Made by a program: the position numbers and the translations under genes
The notes under the pieces: model-generated
What the model was told of the DNA's origin: nothing
Seen by the model: the letters and a program-made list of their open reading frames with translations, nothing else
Database searches by the model: none
Origin: an uncultured Lachnospiraceae bacterium
GTDB taxonomy: Bacteria; Bacillota; Clostridia; Lachnospirales; Lachnospiraceae
Length of the DNA stretch: 62,583 nucleotides
Assembly: GCA_934432885.1 (NCBI GenBank)
Contig: CAKRYY010000013.1
Span: 1-62,583, forward strand
Direction: 5' to 3'
Shown here: piece after piece, positions 53,223-61,546 of the stretch
Numbering within the stretch: the stretch's first letter is position 1
How the letters are laid out: every line of letters starts with the position of its first letter

Positions 53223-53939
53223 TTACATATCCTGAAAAAGATATCCCACGCCCCTTATTGCGCGGATCATTTCTGTATGATTTTCATCAATCTTTTTACG
53301 CAGGTTGGAAACATGCACCATCAGCGTGCGTACGTCTCCAAAGTCCTCCTGCCCCCACACCATCTTGTAAATCTGCCGGTATAAGAGGATTTCATCCGGT
53401 CTGTTGACCATTGCCTGTAAAATGTCGTATTCCGTGCGGGAAAGCTCTATCTTTTCCCCGCTTACATGATCCCTGACACGGTATACGCTTCTGTTTCTGG
53501 TATCTATCATGAACTGCTTAAACCACAGTCTCTTTCCTTTTTCCTGCCCTTTTTCACTGTTTTCCAGATTTGCGTTGATACGCTCCATCAGATTTTCCAG
53601 CTTTGCAGGCTTTACAATATAGTCGTTTCCGCCCTCCCGAAAGGCATCCACAATATTGCCGCTGTCACCCAGACAGCTCATAAATATGATGGGGCCTCCA
53701 TAGCCGCCTTCCTCTCCGCGCATCCTCTGGCAGAGTTCATGTCCGTCTATATCCGGCAGCAGCACATCCAATAAGATAATATCCATCTGCTCAGAAAGCA
53801 GTCTTTCCATCGCCTGCTCTCCATTTAATGCACATACGACCTGATACCCCCGGCTCCTTAGCTGCATCGCCGTAACGGTGGAAAGTTCCTCATCATCCTC
53901 CACCAAAAGTATCCTCGTTTCTGACGGTTCCTTTATCAC
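53223..53939 (-). CDS. OmpR/PhoB-family response regulator
   Basis: A 238-residue protein. Receiver domain: acidic pair E14-D15-D16, phosphorylated Asp D58 in LLDVLLPDIDG, Ser in FMSCLGD, Lys in IVKPAK. The C-terminal winged helix has LSRTEYDILQAMV, IYKMVWGQEDFGDVRTLMVHVSNLRKKI and IRGVGYLF. GTG start overlaps the stop of the 67-aa gene (GTGA). It most likely controls the CIS operon that starts 1 kb further on, and the divergent promoters at 54.2 kb. Confidence 0.95.
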   Translation of the reverse strand: MIKEPSETRILLVEDDEELSTVTAMQLRSRGYQVVCALNGEQAMERLLSEQMDIILLDVLLPDIDGHELCQRMRGEEGGYGGPIIFMSCLGDSGNIVDAFREGGNDYIVKPAKLENLMERINANLENSEKGQEKGKRLWFKQFMIDTRNRSVYRVRDHVSGEKIELSRTEYDILQAMVNRPDEILLYRQIYKMVWGQEDFGDVRTLMVHVSNLRKKIDENHTEMIRAIRGVGYLFQDM

Positions 53940-54139
53940 GTCTGCTCCCCCTGCTTTGTCAAAAAAAGTGCCGTCCGGTCAAACACGCTCTTTTCACGGT
54001 TCAGCCCATCAGCAAATGCGTTGACAAAGATGCCTGCTTCCTGATTCAGGGAAGCATTCTTTTTCAGCTGCTCCTCCTGCTCCATCGTATCTGCATAATA
54101 CTCTGCTTCAGGGCTTTGTCTCTGTCCTCTTTTTTTCAC
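53936..54139 (-). CDS. Small hypothetical protein, first gene of the regulator operon
   Basis: A 67-residue, charged, probably helical protein with GTG start (GAGGG 4 bases upstream). It has no motif I recognise. It is coupled by a 4-base overlap to the response regulator gene, and is preceded by the shared promoter region, so it is likely real. It may be a small modulator of the two-component system, which is speculation. Confidence 0.6.
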   Translation of the reverse strand: MKKRGQRQSPEAEYYADTMEQEEQLKKNASLNQEAGIFVNAFADGLNREKSVFDRTALFLTKQGEQT

Positions 54140-54172
54140 ATTACCCTCATTCTTTCATTATTTAAAAATTGC

Positions 54173-54201
54173 TTGACGATAGTTTTTTTTTATTTTACAC
54201 T
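54173..54201 (+). promoter_or_regulatory. Promoter for the H-box-less ATPase gene
   Basis: TTGACG at 54173-54178, a 17-base T-rich spacer and TACACT at 54196-54201. The start codon is at 54241, with AAAGG as RBS. The -10 overlaps the -10 of the opposite promoter and the first arm of a palindrome. Confidence 0.65.
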
Positions 54202-54220
54202 TTTTTTAAAGTGAAGTAAA
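54192..54220 (-). promoter_or_regulatory. Promoter for the regulator/kinase operon
   Basis: On the minus strand TTTACT (54220-54215), a 17-base spacer and TAAAAT (54197-54192) preceded by TG as an extended -10. Its -10 overlaps the -10 of the plus-strand promoter, so polymerase could not occupy both at once. Confidence 0.55.
54198..54213. promoter_or_regulatory. 16-bp palindrome between the divergent promoters
   Basis: CACTTT-TTTT-AAAGTG is symmetrical and lies inside the spacer of the minus promoter and over the -10/start of the plus promoter. This is a natural operator position for a repressor or for the OmpR-type regulator. Direct repeats typical of OmpR sites are not evident. Confidence 0.5.
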
Positions 54221-54240
54221 GAAAAAGAAAGGCGATTCCC

Positions 54241-55146
54241 ATGAAAAAAAACAATTCTTCTGATAATCTGTCGATTGCAGAAATACTTTTGCTTATTGTT
54301 CTGCTCCTATGTTATGCCGGAACAATCTGCTTCATGATTATGAATTACAGGGCGCTTCTTATTTTATTTTTCATTCTGCACAGCAGCGTTTCCATTGTAT
54401 TCCTTCTGGTCAGCCACGACCGGATGGCAAGAGCTGCTTTAAAACAGAACGATCATGCGTCGCTTCAGCTTGAAGACGAACTGCAGATGATTTCCCAGTA
54501 TACCGATGAAATCGCTGCTCTGAAGCAGGAGAGAGACTCTCTGCTGATAGAAAAGGAGCAGCTTTCTACAAAATGCAGCGGCTTTGAAAAAGAGATTTTT
54601 TCGCTTAACGCTTCTTTGGAGGAAGCGCAGGCACAGGCACCTGCTGATAATAAGCCGGAGGCCTTAAACCATCTTCTGCCACAAGAAGAGACGCCGGTAG
54701 AATTAAATATCATCGGCGCGGCAAACGCAGTCATTGAAGAAATGGCTCCCTACAGCCGTCAGGCAGGAATTCAGGTACTGCTTTCAAGTGCAAACAGCTC
54801 ACTGATGGTACGTGCAGACGCAGCCTTTATCCGCATCCTGTTCCGTAATATCATCGATAACTCTATCAAGTATATGAATCGGAACGGCAGCCTCGTGATT
54901 ACCATTTCCAACATTGGCGACGACCTCTTTATCGTCTTAAAAGACAATGGCGAAGGGCTTTCTACTGATGAAACAGCCCATATCTTCGAGCTGAATTATC
55001 AGGGCTCCAACCGCATCAGCGGAAATGGTCTGGGGCTGACACAGGCAAAAGCGATTGTGGAATATTACGGCGGTACTATCTACGCCAAGAGTGAAAGCGG
55101 CAAGGGAATGGGTATTTACATACAGCTTCCCACAAGCAGCCATTAA
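54241..55146 (+). CDS. Membrane GHKL ATPase lacking the kinase H box
   Basis: A 301-residue protein with two membrane helices at about 13-33 and 38-58, a coiled coil at 78-132, a linker, and a C-terminal kinase ATPase domain with N box around N207 (DNSIKYMN), G1 KDNGEGL at 234-240 and G2 GNGLGL at 261-266. No H-x-L-R-x-P dimerisation helix is present, so it cannot autophosphorylate in the usual way. Its ATPase domain is very close to that of the kinase at 52407-53204 (YMNR.G, ELxYQGSN, GMGIYxxxP shared). It may heterodimerise with or sequester that kinase or the regulator; inference. Confidence 0.82.
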   Translation: MKKNNSSDNLSIAEILLLIVLLLCYAGTICFMIMNYRALLILFFILHSSVSIVFLLVSHDRMARAALKQNDHASLQLEDELQMISQYTDEIAALKQERDSLLIEKEQLSTKCSGFEKEIFSLNASLEEAQAQAPADNKPEALNHLLPQEETPVELNIIGAANAVIEEMAPYSRQAGIQVLLSSANSSLMVRADAAFIRILFRNIIDNSIKYMNRNGSLVITISNIGDDLFIVLKDNGEGLSTDETAHIFELNYQGSNRISGNGLGLTQAKAIVEYYGGTIYAKSESGKGMGIYIQLPTSSH

Positions 55147-55161
55147 AACAGGAGCAGTAAT

Positions 55162-55692
55162 ATGAACAGAAAAATTGCTTTTATCATCACTTTGGTTTTA
55201 TATCTTTCAGTCGGCACAGCCGGTTTCCTCATCTTTTCCAATTCACCGGACATGAAGCCCATCGCTGTAGCTTCGACAGCAGTTGTGCCGGAAAACGCAA
55301 CGCTCTCTGCGCCTGTCAGAAATGAGCAGGAAACAGAAAGCGCAGAAACAGAGCTTCCATCGCTCCCTGAGCTGCCGTCAGCTCCCTCTATGGAAACGGA
55401 AAGCGCAGAAACAGAAAGCGCACAGGAAAGCACAGAGGCGGAAAGTGAAGTCCTTCCTGAACCGGAATATACATATACTGCTTCCCACAGCTCTCAAAGA
55501 CTGTTTATCCGTGATGGCGCTTCCATGCGCGCAAAGATTATCGGCTTTTTAAGACCGGGCGAGTCCGGCGATGTTATCAGCATTGGCGAGAGCTGGGTTT
55601 TGGTAAAGCATGGGGATATAGAAGGATATGTTTTTAAAGAATATCTTACTTTAACAGAGCGTCAGCAATCAGAAGATCCTCTGGGGTTGTAA
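55162..55692 (+). CDS. Membrane-anchored SH3b-domain surface protein
   Basis: A 176-residue protein: N-terminal membrane helix at 5-25 (IAFIITLVLYLSVGTAGFLIF), an acidic Glu/Ser/Thr-rich linker with repeated ETESAE units (about 50-100), then an SH3b domain of about 65 residues (RLFIRDGASMRAKIIGFLRPGESGDVI, WVLVKHGDIEGYVFKEYL). SH3b domains bind cell-wall peptides. RBS AGGAG precedes the ATG; the gene is 15 bases after the ATPase gene. Its 3' end overlaps the convergent ispD gene by 47 bases. Confidence 0.8.
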   Translation: MNRKIAFIITLVLYLSVGTAGFLIFSNSPDMKPIAVASTAVVPENATLSAPVRNEQETESAETELPSLPELPSAPSMETESAETESAQESTEAESEVLPEPEYTYTASHSSQRLFIRDGASMRAKIIGFLRPGESGDVISIGESWVLVKHGDIEGYVFKEYLTLTERQQSEDPLGL

Positions 55693-56350
55693 TCTTGATA
55701 TTTTTGTATGAGCCTTCCACAAGGCGGACTTTTGTATTGGTAAAGGTTTCAACTACCATCGCATCATCGGTAATTTTAATGCCCTTTTCCAAAAGCTCAT
55801 GCTCCTGCCGCAGGAAAGTCTCGTACGCACCCTTTACAAGCGCAAACGAAAAGATCTGCGGTGTCTGTACCATCCAGAGCAGGTCACGTCTCGGCGTATC
55901 AACAGCATAGCCGTTTTCATCCGCCAGCTTAATCGTATCTTTTACGGGCATGCCCACAACACAGGCATGCTCTTTTTGTACCATTTCATAAGCGCGCTCT
56001 AAAAGCTCAGCCGTTATAAAAGGGCGTGCGCCATCATGAATAAACACATAATCACAGTCAGAAATCACCTTAAGTCCGCAGAATACCGAATGATACCTCT
56101 CTTTTCCGCCCGGCACGATATGGCTCACCTTGGAAAATCCATACCGCTCTACGATTTCCTTTTTGCAGTAGGCAAGCTCATCTGCCCCGGTTACCAGAAC
56201 AATCTCATCTATAAAGCTTTCCTCAAATGCCTTAAGCGCATAATAAAGCACCGGCTTTTCCTGAAGCAGCAGATACTGCTTATGCACTTTGCTGTTCATC
56301 CGGCTGCCTCTGCCCGCTGCAAGCACGACTGCCGCTGTTTTTTTCTTCAT
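55646..56350 (-). CDS. ispD: 2-C-methyl-D-erythritol 4-phosphate cytidylyltransferase
   Basis: A 234-residue protein with VVLAAGRGSRM near 9-19 (CTP-binding loop), KQYLLLQEKPVLYYALKAFE, VPGGKERYHSV, FIHDGARPF near 107-115, VKDTIKLA and DDAMVVE near the C-terminus. This is the third step of the non-mevalonate isoprenoid pathway, making CDP-methylerythritol from MEP and CTP in the cytosol. Length is normal. It overlaps tsaD's start by 1 base and the convergent SH3b gene at its 3' end, with no room for a terminator. Confidence 0.95.
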   Translation of the reverse strand: MKKKTAAVVLAAGRGSRMNSKVHKQYLLLQEKPVLYYALKAFEESFIDEIVLVTGADELAYCKKEIVERYGFSKVSHIVPGGKERYHSVFCGLKVISDCDYVFIHDGARPFITAELLERAYEMVQKEHACVVGMPVKDTIKLADENGYAVDTPRRDLLWMVQTPQIFSFALVKGAYETFLRQEHELLEKGIKITDDAMVVETFTNTKVRLVEGSYKNIKITTPEDLLIADALLK

Positions 56351-57375
56351 CAGCGCTCTCCCAGCTTCAAATTTGGCTGCGCATTCAAATCAAGTCCGCT
56401 GCGCACGCCCTTTTGATATTCATAATAGCCCGCTGCGCCAATCATCGCTGCATTGTCTGTGCAGAGAATCGGCGACGGGTGATAAAATGCAATTCCACGC
56501 GCTTTACATTCCGCCTCGAAGGCACTGCGCAGAGAGGAATTGGAGGCTACGCCTCCTGCAATTGCAAACTTTTTGATATGGTAATCCTCTGCGGCTGCAA
56601 GCGCATGTCCCACCAGCACATCAATTACCGCCTTCTGGAAGGATGCTGCTACATCTGCACGGTTTACGCTCTCTCCCTTCATTTCGCAGGAATTAAGATA
56701 ATTTAATACAGCGGATTTCAGACCGCTGAAGCTGAAGTCATAGGCGGATTCCTCCACTCTGGCACGCGGAAAATGAATGGCATCAGGATTTCCTTCCTTT
56801 GCAAGCTTGTCAATCTTTGGTCCGCCCGGGTAGCCAAGTCCGATTGCACGCGCGACCTTGTCAAATGCCTCGCCTGCCGCATCGTCCCTTGTCCTGCCTA
56901 TGATTTCATATTCGCCATAATCCTTGACCACAACAAGATGCGTATGTCCGCCCGATACGACCAGACATAAAAAGGGCGGCTCCAAATCCTTATTTTCAAT
57001 ATAATTGGCGCTGATATGACCCTCAATATGGTGCACGCCGACAAGCGGAAGCCCGCTTGCAAAGCTGATTGCCTTTGCAGCAGATACGCCTACCAAAAGC
57101 GCTCCGACAAGTCCGGGGCCATAGGTAACTGCGATTGCCGTCATATCATGGAGTTCCATCTTTGCCTCCGAAAGTGCCTCGCCAATTACCTGATTGATTT
57201 TTTCGATATGCTTACGGGAGGCAATCTCAGGCACTACTCCCCCGTAAAGCTTATGCAGCTCAATCTGCGAAAAGATAACATTGGACAGCACTTCTCTTCC
57301 ATTCTTTACAACCGCTGCCGCCGTCTCATCACAGGAGCTTTCAATCGCCAGAATATAAATATCTTCCTGCTTCAT
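56350..57375 (-). CDS. tsaD: tRNA N6-threonylcarbamoyladenosine synthase subunit
   Basis: A 341-residue protein: [14 protein letters not shown] at 10-23, [12 protein letters not shown] near 121-132 with metal-binding His residues, [30 protein letters not shown] and [16 protein letters not shown] near the end. It transfers the threonylcarbamoyl group to A37 of ANN-decoding tRNAs together with TsaB and TsaE, both encoded 2.4-3.6 kb upstream in the same direction. Confidence 0.97.
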   Translation of the reverse strand: MKQEDIYILAIESSCDETAAAVVKNGREVLSNVIFSQIELHKLYGGVVPEIASRKHIEKINQVIGEALSEAKMELHDMTAIAVTYGPGLVGALLVGVSAAKAISFASGLPLVGVHHIEGHISANYIENKDLEPPFLCLVVSGGHTHLVVVKDYGEYEIIGRTRDDAAGEAFDKVARAIGLGYPGGPKIDKLAKEGNPDAIHFPRARVEESAYDFSFSGLKSAVLNYLNSCEMKGESVNRADVAASFQKAVIDVLVGHALAAAEDYHIKKFAIAGGVASNSSLRSAFEAECKARGIAFYHPSPILCTDNAAMIGAAGYYEYQKGVRSGLDLNAQPNLKLGER

Positions 57376-57395
57376 TTTGGTTCTTCTTTCTCTTA

Positions 57396-57977
57396 CTAAT
57401 CTTGTTTCTTCGTTTCTGCCTTTTCCCAGCCGAGTATTTTCCAGTGTCCTTCTTCATCCTTGCGCAGAACGAACTGTTCCTCAAGATACTGCAGCTGCGC
57501 ACCCGACCGGAGCGTATAGGTGCAGAACAGACCTGCGCACTCACGCCCGTCCTTTGTAAAATACTCTACATCAGTGCTGCTCGCTGTCTTATAGCTGGAG
57601 ACAGTGATTTCATCCTTCTTAAAGGTTGCAATATCGGATTTGAGCTGCGGAATATAATCCTCCTCGGACTGGTTCGCTATCAGCTCAGCATCATAAAGCT
57701 CCATCGCCTTTGCCGCGAGCTGTGAGAGCTCCTCGCTTGTATATTCCTCATTATAAAAGCACTTTGTCAGCTCGCTGTAATATTTTACGACCTCTTTTGG
57801 TGTCGCCGGATAATTCCGCTCCAAATCACGCAGAAGCACATCCTGTACGTTCGTCGTCTCCACTGCGTTTTCCTTTGCCTCCTGATACCGGTTGGAGAGA
57901 TAAAAATAGTATCCAACCAGCATGCAGATAAGCAGCAGCAATATTACCATTCCTTTTTTTCCCTGAAATCGTTTCAT
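57396..57977 (-). CDS. Membrane-anchored hypothetical protein
   Basis: A 193-residue protein from the ATG at 57977 (GGGGG 7 bases upstream). A longer frame to 58016 lacks an RBS. It has one membrane helix at about 9-27 ([19 protein letters not shown]), then an outside helical and beta part with [24 protein letters not shown] near the end, like a small NTF2/DUF-type fold. I believe it belongs to a family common in Lachnospiraceae but cannot name a function. Confidence 0.65.
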   Translation of the reverse strand: MKRFQGKKGMVILLLLICMLVGYYFYLSNRYQEAKENAVETTNVQDVLLRDLERNYPATPKEVVKYYSELTKCFYNEEYTSEELSQLAAKAMELYDAELIANQSEEDYIPQLKSDIATFKKDEITVSSYKTASSTDVEYFTKDGRECAGLFCTYTLRSGAQLQYLEEQFVLRKDEEGHWKILGWEKAETKKQD

Positions 57978-58031
57978 CAAGACGCCCCCTCTCCACACAG
58001 ACTGCAACGCCTGCATCCGCTTTATATCAGC

Positions 58032-58943
58032 TTAATCCTCATCATAGGAAAGCTCTGCCGTCTTTCCATCCTTTCCCGCATACGCCTCCGGGAAGATTTT
58101 CCGCACCTGTGGCATAAACTCCTCCGCGCGTACAAGCGACGGGCTGTAATGGGTCAGCCAGAGCTGCTTTGGCTGCGCCCGCTTAGCAAGCTGTGCCGCC
58201 TCATAAAAGGTCATGTGCTTATATTCCTTTGCCTTTGCCGCCTTTTCAGGCTCTCCGTACATACCCTCGCAGATAAACAAATCCGCTCCCTGTGCATGTG
58301 TTACGATGCTCTCTGTCGGCCGCGTATCTGTCGTATAGGTTACCTTAAGTCCCTTACGTGGCGCCCCTAACACCATATCCGGGGTATAGGTACCTTCCTC
58401 TGTCTCTATTATCTCACCTTTCTGTAAGCGGTTCCAGTATTTTTTATCGATTCCAAGCGCCTGTGCCTTCTCAAGCTGAAACTTTCCCTGCCGCTCAATG
58501 CTGACGCTGTAGCCGTAGCAAAGCACATTATGGTTGACGCGGAATGCCTCAATCTTAAGACCATTCTGCCAGATAGTTTCCTCCATCCCTTCAATTTCCC
58601 GGCAGATAATTTCAAACGGAAGCTCCGGCGCAATGACACGCAGTGCATTTACCACTCTCGTCAGTCCTTTGGGTCCGATCAAAAGCAGAGGCTGGGTACG
58701 CTCTGCATTTCCCATCGTCAGAAGCATCCCCGGCAAGCCGCTGATGTGGTCGGCATGATAATGCGTAAAGCAGATTACATCAATCGGCTTTGGGCTCCAG
58801 CCCTTTTCCTTCATTGCAATCTGCGTCCCCTCACCGCAGTCAATCAGCATACTCATTCCATTATATCGTACCATCAGGGACGTCAGCCATCTATATGGCA
58901 GCGGCATCATGCCGCCTGTCCCAAGCAAGCAAATATCCAGCAT
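58032..58943 (-). CDS. rnz: Ribonuclease Z
   Basis: A 303-residue metallo-beta-lactamase fold enzyme: HYHADH at 61-66, GGMMPLP and GEGTQIAM near the start, a GAPRKGLKVTYTTDTRPT strand with the metal-binding Asp, CEGMYG and LTHYSP near the C-terminus. It cleaves the 3' trailer of tRNA precursors. Length is normal for the bacterial short form. Confidence 0.95.
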   Translation of the reverse strand: MLDICLLGTGGMMPLPYRWLTSLMVRYNGMSMLIDCGEGTQIAMKEKGWSPKPIDVICFTHYHADHISGLPGMLLTMGNAERTQPLLLIGPKGLTRVVNALRVIAPELPFEIICREIEGMEETIWQNGLKIEAFRVNHNVLCYGYSVSIERQGKFQLEKAQALGIDKKYWNRLQKGEIIETEEGTYTPDMVLGAPRKGLKVTYTTDTRPTESIVTHAQGADLFICEGMYGEPEKAAKAKEYKHMTFYEAAQLAKRAQPKQLWLTHYSPSLVRAEEFMPQVRKIFPEAYAGKDGKTAELSYDED

Positions 58944-58995
58944 AACATTCCTCTTATTCTATGACGGCGATAGCTGCGCCGTCCCTAAACAGCAG

Positions 58996-59244
58996 CTATA
59001 AAAGCTCTGTCTCCTCCTCTATTTCCACTGGAATCTGAAAGCCCGCGATGATTTTATCGTAGCACGCCTCACAAAGCTCAAAGCGGTGCACCTGCCCGTC
59101 TTTTTTTGAAAAATAGCCGAAGGGCACACGTGCCATAATACAGCCTTCTTCCACGATTCCATTTTTTACCATCATCTTTCGTCCACAGCAGTTACAGCTT
59201 ATATGCACCAGCATCCTGCTATCCGGTCCTGAAAACTCTCGCAT
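58996..59244 (-). CDS. Small zinc-ribbon hypothetical protein
   Basis: An 82-residue protein from ATG 59244 (AGGAGG 8 bases upstream). Two CxxC pairs, CNCCGRKM near 18-25 and CEACYDKI near 61-68, should bind one zinc. The C-terminus is acidic. Function is unknown; a longer frame to 59292 has no RBS. Confidence 0.7.
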   Translation of the reverse strand: MREFSGPDSRMLVHISCNCCGRKMMVKNGIVEEGCIMARVPFGYFSKKDGQVHRFELCEACYDKIIAGFQIPVEIEEETELL

Positions 59245-59320
59245 ACTTCTTCCTCCTTTACCTGCAAAAAGTATACCATCCACAGCCCTCAAAAAGAGTG
59301 GTAATTGTTCCTTTTCCTGC

Positions 59321-59752
59321 CTATCTTTTCCACATAATCAGCGCGTCCTCTTTGGGATTGTCATAAAAGCCGCGCCTTATGCCTTCCGTTACAAAGCCTG
59401 CCTTTTCGTACAGACGTATCGCCGGTACATTTCCTGCACGCACCTCCAGCGTAAACGCCGTTATGCCGGCTTCCTTTCCTTCCAAAAGCAGTCTTTCCAG
59501 CATTGCGCCTGCAATTCCGCAGCCTCTGTACTCGGTAAGCACTGCAACATTTGTAATCTCGCCCTCGCCGACAATATCCGTAACGCCGCAGTGTCCGACG
59601 ATTTTGCCGTCCAGCTCCGCTACATAATAAGCTGCCTGCGGTCTTATAAGCGTATCCAGAAAAGCCTGTTCCGACCAGGGCATTGAAAAGCATGCAGCCT
59701 CATTCTGCGCCACCTGATGAACATCCGCTTTTTCCATGCGTCTGACTAGCAT
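59321..59752 (-). CDS. rimI: Ribosomal-protein-S18-alanine N-acetyltransferase
   Basis: A 143-residue GNAT protein: QNEAACFSMPWSEQAFLD near 17-34, YYVAELDGKIVGHCG, EITNVAVLTEYRGCGIAGAML near 64-84 (motif A), LEVRAGNVPAIRLYEKAGFV near 99-118. RimI commonly sits next to tsaB, as here, where the starts overlap by 7 bases. It acetylates the N-terminus of S18. Confidence 0.92.
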   Translation of the reverse strand: MLVRRMEKADVHQVAQNEAACFSMPWSEQAFLDTLIRPQAAYYVAELDGKIVGHCGVTDIVGEGEITNVAVLTEYRGCGIAGAMLERLLLEGKEAGITAFTLEVRAGNVPAIRLYEKAGFVTEGIRRGFYDNPKEDALIMWKR

Positions 59753-60480
59753 CCTGCCCCCGCCTTTTCCATACGTTCTCTTTCTGCCTGTGACAGACGC
59801 AGATACTCTGGCTGATGCTGCTCTGCGCTTTCATATTTTCCTTCTTTGTAGAGAACAGCGCCATAAACGGCAACCGCCGCCGCGCTCTGCATCCGTTTAT
59901 GCGCCGGTGCAAAGGAATAGGCTGTCTGCATCAGCTCCTGCAGCTTCTGCGCAAAAACCGGCACACCGTCTCCCAGAAAAATGACCTCTCTGCCAAGCGC
60001 ATTGCAGGCAGAAGCAATCTCCTCTATCGAAACCGCACACTGTGCTTTTAGGGTATGCAGCTCATAGGAAATGGGGTTTTGCTCTGTCTTTTTCTGAAAT
60101 TCATACAGTCCCGTATAGACCTGATTTCTTCTGGCATCCATAATCGGACAGATCAGCTTATCGCTCCCATACATCTGATAGGCAAGCCCATCCACCGTAG
60201 GCACAGGAATAATCGGCACAGAAAGTGCGAATCCCAGTCCCTTCGCCGTCGCACTGCCAATCCTCAGCCCTGTAAAGGAGCCGGGTCCTGCCGCCACTGC
60301 AATTGCATCGATTGTCTTTAAATCAAGCTCCGTCATCTCCCGAATCGCCGCCAGCATCGGCACAAGCGTCTGGGAATGTGTCTTTTTATAGTTGACGCTG
60401 TATTCTGCCGTCAGCTTATCATCCTCCAAAAGCGCTACGGATGCCGTCAGTCCGGAGCTGTCAAGTGCTAATATCTTCAT
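59746..60480 (-). CDS. tsaB: tRNA threonylcarbamoyladenosine biosynthesis protein TsaB
   Basis: A 244-residue protein: ILALDSSGLTASVALLED at 3-20, GPGSFTGLRIGSATAKGLGFAL near 66-87, DARRNQVYTGLYEF near 116-129, which are the TsaB signatures. It is the inactive TsaD paralogue that scaffolds TsaD and TsaE. It overlaps rimI by 7 bases. Confidence 0.95.
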   Translation of the reverse strand: MKILALDSSGLTASVALLEDDKLTAEYSVNYKKTHSQTLVPMLAAIREMTELDLKTIDAIAVAAGPGSFTGLRIGSATAKGLGFALSVPIIPVPTVDGLAYQMYGSDKLICPIMDARRNQVYTGLYEFQKKTEQNPISYELHTLKAQCAVSIEEIASACNALGREVIFLGDGVPVFAQKLQELMQTAYSFAPAHKRMQSAAAVAVYGAVLYKEGKYESAEQHQPEYLRLSQAERERMEKAGAGC

Positions 60481-60514
60481 ACTGCCGTCTGTTCCCTTCT
60501 TTCAAAGCCCAGCT

Positions 60515-60943
60515 CTATTTAGCGGGTTCAATCGTAATCCTGCGATAATCAAATCCTCTGGATAAATCCTTTTCTATGCGGATGGAAATGCAGTCCTTCG
60601 GAAGAATCTCCTGTATCAGTTCTGCCCACTCAATCAGACAGATGCCCTCTCCATAGAAGCAGTCCTCATAGCCGATTTCTTCCATTTCCTCTACATCTGC
60701 AATCCGGTAAACATCAAAATGATAAAACGGCAATCTGCCGCTCTCATAAATCTGTACAATCGTAAACGTAGGACTGTTGACCGGCTCTGTAATGCCAAGG
60801 CCATCTGCAACGCCCTGCGTAAATACAGTTTTTCCGGTTCCCAAATCTCCCGTCAGGGTATAAATCTGTCCCGGCTTTGCCTCCTGCCCAATCCGCCTGC
60901 CAAGCAAAAACGTCTCTTTTGCGCTCTCTGACTCATATACCAT
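60515..60943 (-). CDS. tsaE: tRNA threonylcarbamoyladenosine biosynthesis ATPase TsaE
   Basis: A 142-residue P-loop ATPase: TLTGDLGTGKTVFTQGVADGLG near 28-49, VNSPTFTIVQIYE near 54-66, YHFDVYRI near 73-80 and LIEWAELIQEILP near 101-113. It drives turnover of the TsaBD complex. I start at ATG 60943, since GGTGG lies 5 bases before it; GTG 60952 would overlap the upstream gene further. Confidence 0.94.
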   Translation of the reverse strand: MVYESESAKETFLLGRRIGQEAKPGQIYTLTGDLGTGKTVFTQGVADGLGITEPVNSPTFTIVQIYESGRLPFYHFDVYRIADVEEMEEIGYEDCFYGEGICLIEWAELIQEILPKDCISIRIEKDLSRGFDYRRITIEPAK

Positions 60944-60945
60944 AG

Positions 60946-61425
60946 CTACCACCGTATCTTGACTTTCTTTGGCGGAACATGCGTGGAAATCATCTCTATG
61001 ACCTTCGGTGCCGCCTCTCCCATATCCTTACGTGGAAATATCCACGCATTTACCTTTGTATTGTACAGAATAATGCTCTTCCCTGTAGAAACTACCTTAT
61101 AGACCTTTTCCCAGCTCTGCATCTGGCTCTCGCCGCCCTGAGAGACTTCTATGCCCTCCTCGCACAGCCGATAGGAAAGCGGCTCTTTAAATGCCGGCAC
61201 CTGTTTCATCTGCCGCGCTGCGCTTAAGAAAAGACTGCCCGGAAGATATAAAAGCAAAAAAGCCCCCGCCAGCAGATACAGAAAATGCCCCTTTGCAAAA
61301 AAGGCAATGATAAAAATTGCTCCTGCAACGCTGCCTATCAGTCCTGACGGGCTGTTATAGGTATGCCTGAGCATATAATCATATAAAATTCCCGTTGTTA
61401 TCCTTGTCTGAAACCGAACCTCCAT
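60946..61425 (-). CDS. YcxB-like membrane protein
   Basis: A 159-residue protein from ATG 61425 (GAGAGGA 7 bases upstream). It has two membrane helices at about 28-62 and a C-terminal PH-like beta domain (SYRLCEEGIEVSQGGESQMQSWEKVYKVV, IILYNTKVNAWIFPRKDM) as in YcxB-family proteins. The family has no established role. A longer frame to 61473 runs into the terminator hairpin and is unlikely. Confidence 0.75.
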   Translation of the reverse strand: MEVRFQTRITTGILYDYMLRHTYNSPSGLIGSVAGAIFIIAFFAKGHFLYLLAGAFLLLYLPGSLFLSAARQMKQVPAFKEPLSYRLCEEGIEVSQGGESQMQSWEKVYKVVSTGKSIILYNTKVNAWIFPRKDMGEAAPKVIEMISTHVPPKKVKIRW

Positions 61426-61444
61426 TGTTTCATCCTCTCTCCCT

Positions 61445-61496
61445 TTTCTTATAAAAGGAAAACACAAGAGCACCTACAGCGCTTGCAGATGCTCTT
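61445..61496 (-). terminator. Intrinsic terminator downstream of the MacB-like gene
   Basis: On the minus strand a 13-bp stem with G-U pairs, AAGAGCATCTGCA paired with TGTAGGTGCTCTT, loop of 5, spans 61496-61466, followed by GTGTTTTCCTTTT. It should end transcription of the permease gene before the YcxB-like gene. Confidence 0.8.
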
Positions 61497-61546
61497 TACT
61501 GTTTCTATTCTATTATACCGAAAATCAAATAAAGTGCAAGATTTTC

